NCBI RefSeq assembly: GCF_000718165.1
Contig: NZ_JOEY01000017.1
Span: forward strand, 62,001 to 126,000
DNA from: Streptomyces fulvoviolaceus
GTDB lineage: Bacteria > Actinomycetota > Actinomycetes > Streptomycetales > Streptomycetaceae
DNA length: 64,000 nucleotides
Direction of reading: 5' to 3'
Shown: positions 60,299 to 64,000 of the stretch, one piece after another
How positions within the stretch are numbered: the stretch's first letter is position 1
Layout: each line of letters begins with the position of its first letter
Translations under genes and position numbers: made by a program
Notes under the pieces: model-generated
Databases searched by the model: none
What the model saw: the letters and a program-made list of their open reading frames with translations, nothing else
Told to the model about the DNA's origin: nothing

Positions 60299-61219
60299 TC
60301 ACACCTTCAGGTACTTGCGCAGCGCGAAGAACGCGGCCAACGCGGGCATCAGCAGACTGGTCGCCAGGATGAGCGGCAGCTTCGTCAGTACGGCGTCCCA
60401 GCCGATGAAGTTGATCAGGTTCAGCTTCTCGGACAGGGCGAGGCCGTGGTCGATGAGGAAGTACCGCGCGATCACCAGGAAGCCGCAGGCGACCGTGCCG
60501 CCGATCAGTCCGGCGACCGCGGCCTCCATGATGAACGGGGCCTGGATGTAGAAGCCGGAGGCGCCGACCAGCCGCATGATCCCGGTCTCACGGCGACGGC
60601 TGAACGCGGAGACGCGCACGGTGTTGACGATCAGCATCAGCGCGACGACGAGCATCAGCGCCATCACCGCCCGCGCGGCCCAGTTCATGCCGTTGAGCAG
60701 CCCGAAGAGGTTGTCGAGGATCCCCTTCTGGTCCTGCACGGACTGCACGCCGTCCCGCCCGTCGAATGCGGTCGCGATGACCTGGTACTTCTCCGGGTCC
60801 TTCAGCTTGATCCGGTACGACTCCTGCATCTGGTCCGGCGTGAGGGAGGCGGCCAGCGGGGAGTCGCCGAACTGCTCCTTGTAGTGCTTGTACGCCGCGT
60901 CCTGCGACTCGTAGGTGACCGTCTGCACGACCGAGGACATCTTCTTCAGGTCGGCGAGGATCTCCTTCTTCTGGTCGTCCGTGACCGCGCCCTTGGCGCA
61001 GTTCGGGTCGGACTCGGCGTCGCTCTTGTTGCAGAGGAACACCGAGACGTTGACCTTGTCGTACCAGTAGCCCTTCATGGTGCTGACCTGGTCGCTCATC
61101 AGGAGCGACCCGCCGAACAGGGCGAGCGACAGGGCGACGGAGACGACGACCGCGAAGGTCATGGTCAGGTTGCGGCGGAGACCGACACCGATCTCGGAGA
61201 GTACGAACTGGGCGCGCAT
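60299..61219 (-). CDS. ftsX: Cell division ABC transporter permease FtsX
   Basis: 306-residue membrane protein with four helices (about 20-42, 180-202, 230-252, 275-300) and one large outer loop (about 45-175). The loop contains two cysteines (LCNKSDAESDPNC) and probably contacts a peptidoglycan hydrolase such as an RpfA- or RipC-like enzyme. The conserved segment RRRETGIMRLVGAS marks the FtsX/MacB fold. With FtsE it couples ATP hydrolysis to cell-wall cutting at division. The ATG at 61219 lies 36 bases after the ftsE stop; the two genes form one unit. Confidence 0.94.
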   Translation of the reverse strand: MRAQFVLSEIGVGLRRNLTMTFAVVVSVALSLALFGGSLLMSDQVSTMKGYWYDKVNVSVFLCNKSDAESDPNCAKGAVTDDQKKEILADLKKMSSVVQTVTYESQDAAYKHYKEQFGDSPLAASLTPDQMQESYRIKLKDPEKYQVIATAFDGRDGVQSVQDQKGILDNLFGLLNGMNWAARAVMALMLVVALMLIVNTVRVSAFSRRRETGIMRLVGASGFYIQAPFIMEAAVAGLIGGTVACGFLVIARYFLIDHGLALSEKLNLINFIGWDAVLTKLPLILATSLLMPALAAFFALRKYLKV

Positions 61220-61255
61220 GGCGTCTTCTTCAGGCCTTTCCGTGGACGGTCGCGG

Positions 61256-61945
61256 TCAGTGCTGGTAGCCGTAGACACCGCGTGCCTGGTCGCGGACGAG
61301 GCGGCCTGACTCCAGCTCGATGACGCGCTTGCGCATCTGGTCCACGATGTTCTGGTCGTGCGTCGCCATCACCACGGTCGTGCCCGTCCGGTTGATCCGG
61401 TCGAGCAGCTTCATGATGCCGACGGAGGTCTGCGGGTCGAGGTTGCCGGTGGGCTCGTCGGCGATCAGCAGCTTGGGCCGGTTGACGAAGGCCCGCGCGA
61501 TGGCCACGCGCTGCTGCTCACCGCCGGAGAGCTCACCGGGCATCCGCTCCTCCTTGCCGCCCAGCCCGACGAGGTCGAGCACCTGGGGCACGGACTTGCG
61601 GATCTCGCCGCGCGACTTGCCGATGACCTCCTGCGCGAAGGCGACGTTCTCCGCCACCGTCTTGTTGGGCAGGAGCCGGAAGTCCTGGAACACCGTCCCC
61701 AGCTGGCGCCGCATCTGCGGCACCTTCCAGTTGGAGAGGCGCGCGAGGTCCTTCCCCAGAACGTGCACCTGGCCCTGGCTGCACCGCTCCTCGCGGAGGA
61801 CCAGCCGCAGAAAGGTGGACTTCCCGGAGCCTGAGGACCCCACGAGAAACACGAACTCGCCCTTCTCCACTTCCAGGGAGACATCCCTGAGTGCGGGGCG
61901 GGTCTGCTTTGGGTAGACCTTGGAGACGTTGTCGAATCGGATCAC
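61256..61945 (-). CDS. ftsE: Cell division ATP-binding protein FtsE
   Basis: 229-residue ABC ATPase and partner of FtsX on the inner face of the membrane. Walker A is GSSGSGKST (about 36-44), the signature is LSGGEQQRV (about 139) and Walker B is LLIADEPTG (about 158), followed by the His-loop ATHD. The FtsE-typical opening [19 protein letters not shown] is intact. I take GTG at 61945 as start, which gives the standard length; no strong ribosome-binding sequence precedes it, and the frame remains open further upstream without conservation. The 223 bases to the divergent zinc-ribbon gene show no clear regulatory site. Confidence 0.95.
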   Translation of the reverse strand: MIRFDNVSKVYPKQTRPALRDVSLEVEKGEFVFLVGSSGSGKSTFLRLVLREERCSQGQVHVLGKDLARLSNWKVPQMRRQLGTVFQDFRLLPNKTVAENVAFAQEVIGKSRGEIRKSVPQVLDLVGLGGKEERMPGELSGGEQQRVAIARAFVNRPKLLIADEPTGNLDPQTSVGIMKLLDRINRTGTTVVMATHDQNIVDQMRKRVIELESGRLVRDQARGVYGYQH

Positions 61946-62168
61946 GGATGCACCACGGGTCGCCGGGGGTAGATGAGCGTGACCATACGCGAACCGGGCG
62001 GGCAAGCGCAGGCACAGGTTGCGGTTGTGTGCCAGTTGTGCGTTATGTGCCTGCCCCGACCCCATGGGACCCCGCGCTGAAATCCGGGGAACCTGGCACA
62101 GTGGAGGGGGAACGTTCGCGTCCCCGTAGGCGTTGTGTACGTGGAACCGGTGCAAGGAGGGCGAGCGC

Positions 62169-62360
62169 ATGACGTACGACCGGCTGGTGTGCGCTAACTG
62201 CGCCGCGCCCGTGAGCGAGGGCCGGTGCCCCGTGTGCCGCGCGAACCGCGAGCGGCTGCAGCAGGGGAACCTTTTCGCAGGTCTGAACCCCATGGCACTG
62301 ATCGCCTTGCTGGCGGTGCTGATCGCGGCGGTCGCGCTGCTGGCACACCAGACCGCCTAG
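62169..62360 (+). CDS. Small zinc-ribbon membrane protein
   Basis: 63-residue protein. The N-terminal zinc ribbon has CANC at residues 8-11 and CPVC at about 20-23, and a C-terminal hydrophobic helix (about 42-60, [18 protein letters not shown]) anchors it with the ribbon probably in the cytoplasm. ATG at 62169 is set by GGAGG nine bases upstream; an earlier in-frame ATG at 62133 lacks this. Conserved next to ftsE in streptomycetes as far as I recall; function unknown. It ends in the strong hairpin 62395-62426. Confidence 0.8.
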   Translation: MTYDRLVCANCAAPVSEGRCPVCRANRERLQQGNLFAGLNPMALIALLAVLIAAVALLAHQTA

Positions 62361-62394
62361 GAAGCGGTCCGCAGAAGACAGAGGGACGACGCAC

Positions 62395-62426
62395 GAGGGG
62401 CCCGGAGCTTTCGCTCCGGGCCCCTC
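62395..62426. terminator. Two-way terminator between the zinc-ribbon and LAETG genes
   Basis: Arms 62395-62408 and 62413-62426 form a perfect 14-pair stem with a TTTC loop, placed between two converging genes. Confidence 0.85.
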
Positions 62427-62467
62427 GACGTACGACGTGCATACGTTCCGTGCGGGTACGGCTACCG

Positions 62468-63079
62468 TCAGGCGGCCGCGCCACCCCGGCCGCCCACGAG
62501 GCGCGGCAGGATACGGAAGCCGACACCGCCGGCGATCATCGTGGCGGCACCGATGACCAGGAAGGTGGTCTGGCCGGAACCGGTCTCGGCGAGCTGGTCG
62601 CCGCTGCCCTGGGCCGACGTGTCGGTCGTGGTGGTGTCCGTGCCGGTGTCGGCGAGGCCCGAGGAGCCGTCGCTCTGGGCGGAGTCGCCGGAACCGCCGT
62701 CGGGGTTGGTGTTGCTGTTGCCGCCGCCGTTGTTCCCGTTCCCGTTCCCGTTGCCGTTCCCGTTGCCGGAGCCGTCGGTCGGGTCCTCGGTGGGCTCGGT
62801 CGGCTCCTCGGTGGGCTCCGTCGGGTCCGTCGCGGTCGGCGCGGGGTCGGTCGGGATGCCCGGGTCGGTCGGGAGGGTCGGGTCCGGGTCGGTGGGGAGC
62901 GTCGGGTCCGGGTCGGTCGGGATGGTCGGCGACGGGGTGGGCGTACCGCACCCAAAAACGTCGCCCAGGAGCCCGCAGTCGTCGGCGGAAGCGGCGCCCG
63001 CGGCGGTCAGCGAGGCACCGACGGCGATCACGGTACCGGCGACTACCCGCGCGACACGGATCCGCGTCTTGTTGGTCAT
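62468..63079 (-). CDS. Secreted LAETG sortase substrate
   Basis: 203-residue cell-wall protein. A signal peptide (1-32, ending ASA) is followed by a short CGLLGDVFGCG segment with two cysteines, then repeated PTDPDPTLPTDPDPT and EPTEEPTEPTED units, a (GN)n tract, and a C-terminal sorting signal. The signal is LAETG (about 163-167), a hydrophobic stretch (TTFLVIGAATMIAGGVGF) and a basic tail. Class E sortases of Streptomyces cut LAxTG and attach the protein to peptidoglycan. A second motif, LADTG, lies about 20 residues earlier. The function is unknown; a spacer-like surface protein is likely. ATG at 63079. Confidence 0.85.
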   Translation of the reverse strand: MTNKTRIRVARVVAGTVIAVGASLTAAGAASADDCGLLGDVFGCGTPTPSPTIPTDPDPTLPTDPDPTLPTDPGIPTDPAPTATDPTEPTEEPTEPTEDPTDGSGNGNGNGNGNGNNGGGNSNTNPDGGSGDSAQSDGSSGLADTGTDTTTTDTSAQGSGDQLAETGSGQTTFLVIGAATMIAGGVGFRILPRLVGGRGGAAA

Positions 63080-63205
63080 GTGGTTGCTACCCCCAGTAGC
63101 TCATCGTCAGTGAGGCGGTGCTTGGGGCCGTGATCGACGGAAGAGGTAGGTGTAACTCAAGTCCCCCGGTTCACATGCGCCCCAGAGATACGCATGCCGC
63201 GCTTT

Positions 63206-63253
63206 ACCTTTCCCATTTTTCACAGCAACGTCAAGGCCATTGCGCGCGCAATG
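63206..63253 (-). promoter_or_regulatory. Candidate promoter and palindrome upstream of the LAETG gene
   Basis: On the minus strand TTGACG (63234-63229), 17 bases, then AAAGGT (63211-63206), a fair match to the main-sigma pattern, 127 bases before the start. Just upstream is the perfect palindrome CATTGCGCGCGCAATG (63238-63253), placed like an activator or repressor site. The remainder of the 321-base gap 63080-63400 holds the long leader and the prfB terminator. Confidence 0.45.
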
Positions 63254-63337
63254 TCCAAGTGCGGGTTCTTTGTCGGAGGATGGAGTGTGTGAGTGTGATG
63301 TAAAACCCAGACATCGGGCATACAACAGGGCACGCAA

Positions 63338-63372
63338 AAGGCAACTGCCACCGCGGGGATGGCAGTTGCCTT
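63338..63372 (-). terminator. Terminator after prfB
   Basis: Arms 63338-63350 and 63360-63372 form a perfect 13-pair stem with a nine-base loop, followed on the minus strand by TTGCGTG after CCTT; it lies 29 bases past the prfB stop. Confidence 0.85.
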
Positions 63373-63400
63373 GTCGACAAAGCGGCGAGTGCGCCTCGCG

Positions 63401-64000
63401 TTACTTCTCCTGCTGCTTGCGCCAGCGAATTCCGGCCTCCAGGAACCCTTCGATCTCGCCGTTGAACACGGCCTCGGGGTTGCCGACCTCGAACTCGGTG
63501 CGCAGGTCCTTGACCATCTGGTACGGGTGCAGGACGTACGAACGCATCTGGTTGCCCCAGGAGTTGCCGCCGTCGCCCTTGAGGGCGTCCATCTTGGCCT
63601 GCTCCTCCTGCCGACGCCGATCGAGCAGCTTCGCCTGGAGGACGTTCATCGCGGACGCCTTGTTCTGGATCTGCGACCGCTCGTTCTGGCAGGAGACGAC
63701 GATGCCGGTGGGGAGGTGGGTGAGGCGCACCGCGGAGTCGGTGGTGTTCACGCCCTGGCCGCCGGGACCGGAGGACCGGTACACGTCCACCCGGAGCTCG
63801 GACTCGTCGATCTCGATGTGGTCGGTCTGCTCGACCACGGGAAGGATCTCGACGCCCGCGAAGGAGGTCTGCCGACGGCCCTGGTTGTCGAACGGGGAGA
63901 TCCGCACCAGCCGGTGGGTGCCCTGCTCGACGGAGAGCGTGCCGTAGGCGTACGGCACCTGCACGGCGAAGGTGGTCGACTTGATGCCGGCCTCTTCGGC
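63401..64000 (-). CDS. prfB: Peptide chain release factor 2, C-terminal part (5' end beyond window)
   Basis: The last 199 residues of a class I release factor, cut by the right edge. The catalytic GGQ motif is in [20 protein letters not shown], where it triggers release of the finished peptide. [20 protein letters not shown] precedes it and is typical of RF2 (UGA/UAA reading) rather than RF1, as is [14 protein letters not shown]. The codon-recognition tripeptide lies outside the window. It ends with the terminator 63338-63372 and belongs to the conserved prfB-ftsE-ftsX-smpB neighbourhood. Confidence 0.95.
   Translation of the reverse strand, partial: AEEAGIKSTTFAVQVPYAYGTLSVEQGTHRLVRISPFDNQGRRQTSFAGVEILPVVEQTDHIEIDESELRVDVYRSSGPGGQGVNTTDSAVRLTHLPTGIVVSCQNERSQIQNKASAMNVLQAKLLDRRRQEEQAKMDALKGDGGNSWGNQMRSYVLHPYQMVKDLRTEFEVGNPEAVFNGEIEGFLEAGIRWRKQQEK

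Noticed and set aside
62730..62930. Short tandem repeats near the LAETG gene as a satellite or CRISPR array
   Set aside because: They encode the (GN)n and DPDPT tracts of the surface protein and have no spacers.
63080..63337. Cyclic di-AMP riboswitch in the long leader of the LAETG gene
   Set aside because: The conserved core of that riboswitch could not be found, only a G-rich stretch.

Overview
The window is chromosomal DNA of a Streptomyces. The reasons are very high GC with strong G/C bias at third codon positions, many GTG starts with overlapping stop/start junctions, a tmRNA whose tag reads ANTKSDSQSFALAA, and Streptomyces-specific loci (sigU/rsuA-type, nnaR-narK, matAB, WhiJ-type). 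From memory, the order of the core genes matches the S. coelicolor chromosome from the hexosaminidase operon through murA, hupA, malic enzyme, helicase, sigU, nnaR, narK, matAB, smpB, ftsX and ftsE to prfB. I could not check this by alignment.

Layout. 1-4.7 kb (minus): a three-subunit molybdenum hydroxylase of the xanthine dehydrogenase family, its last gene cut by the left edge. 5-9.7 kb (minus): a sugar-binding lipoprotein, two permeases and a GH20 hexosaminidase, behind a DasR-like site, suggesting uptake and cleavage of N-acetylglucosamine oligomers. 9.8-19.6 kb: housekeeping genes (DUF3039, YqgE, murA, hupA, malic enzyme, HelD-like helicase, an ECF sigma/anti-sigma pair, a CGNR regulator). 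A structured non-coding element with its own terminator lies between the helicase and malic enzyme genes. 20-23 kb: nitrate assimilation (nnaR, narK), bordered by a large inverted repeat.

23.3-40.5 kb looks like an accessory island between narK and matAB. It carries a SUMF1-like protein with a decayed FG-GAP fragment, a lipoprotein, an AbiEii-type nucleotidyltransferase with an unusual partner, a WhiJ-type regulator set, a frameshifted tyrosine integrase remnant, and a polymorphic toxin locus. The toxin is a 2402-residue secreted RHS protein ending in a Hint domain and a colicin D-like tRNase domain. It is followed by a one-base-overlapping immunity gene resembling colicin D immunity protein. 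A divergent secreted DNRLRE/FG-GAP protein shares its promoter region, which holds paired TGATCA-centred palindromes.

40.5-45.1 kb (minus): matA-matB plus an acyltransferase, a poly-N-acetylglucosamine surface polymer operon. 45.2-47.6 kb: a LysR regulator divergent from an MFS transporter. 48-57.4 kb (plus): an ABC importer, GH31 alpha-xylosidase, LacI regulator and secreted GH3 enzyme, behind two perfect palindromic operators; this is probably a xyloglucan- or xylan-oligosaccharide operon. 57.4-64 kb: ssrA, smpB, an S41 protease, ftsE-ftsX, a small zinc-ribbon membrane protein, a sortase substrate with an LAETG signal, and the 3' part of prfB at the right edge.
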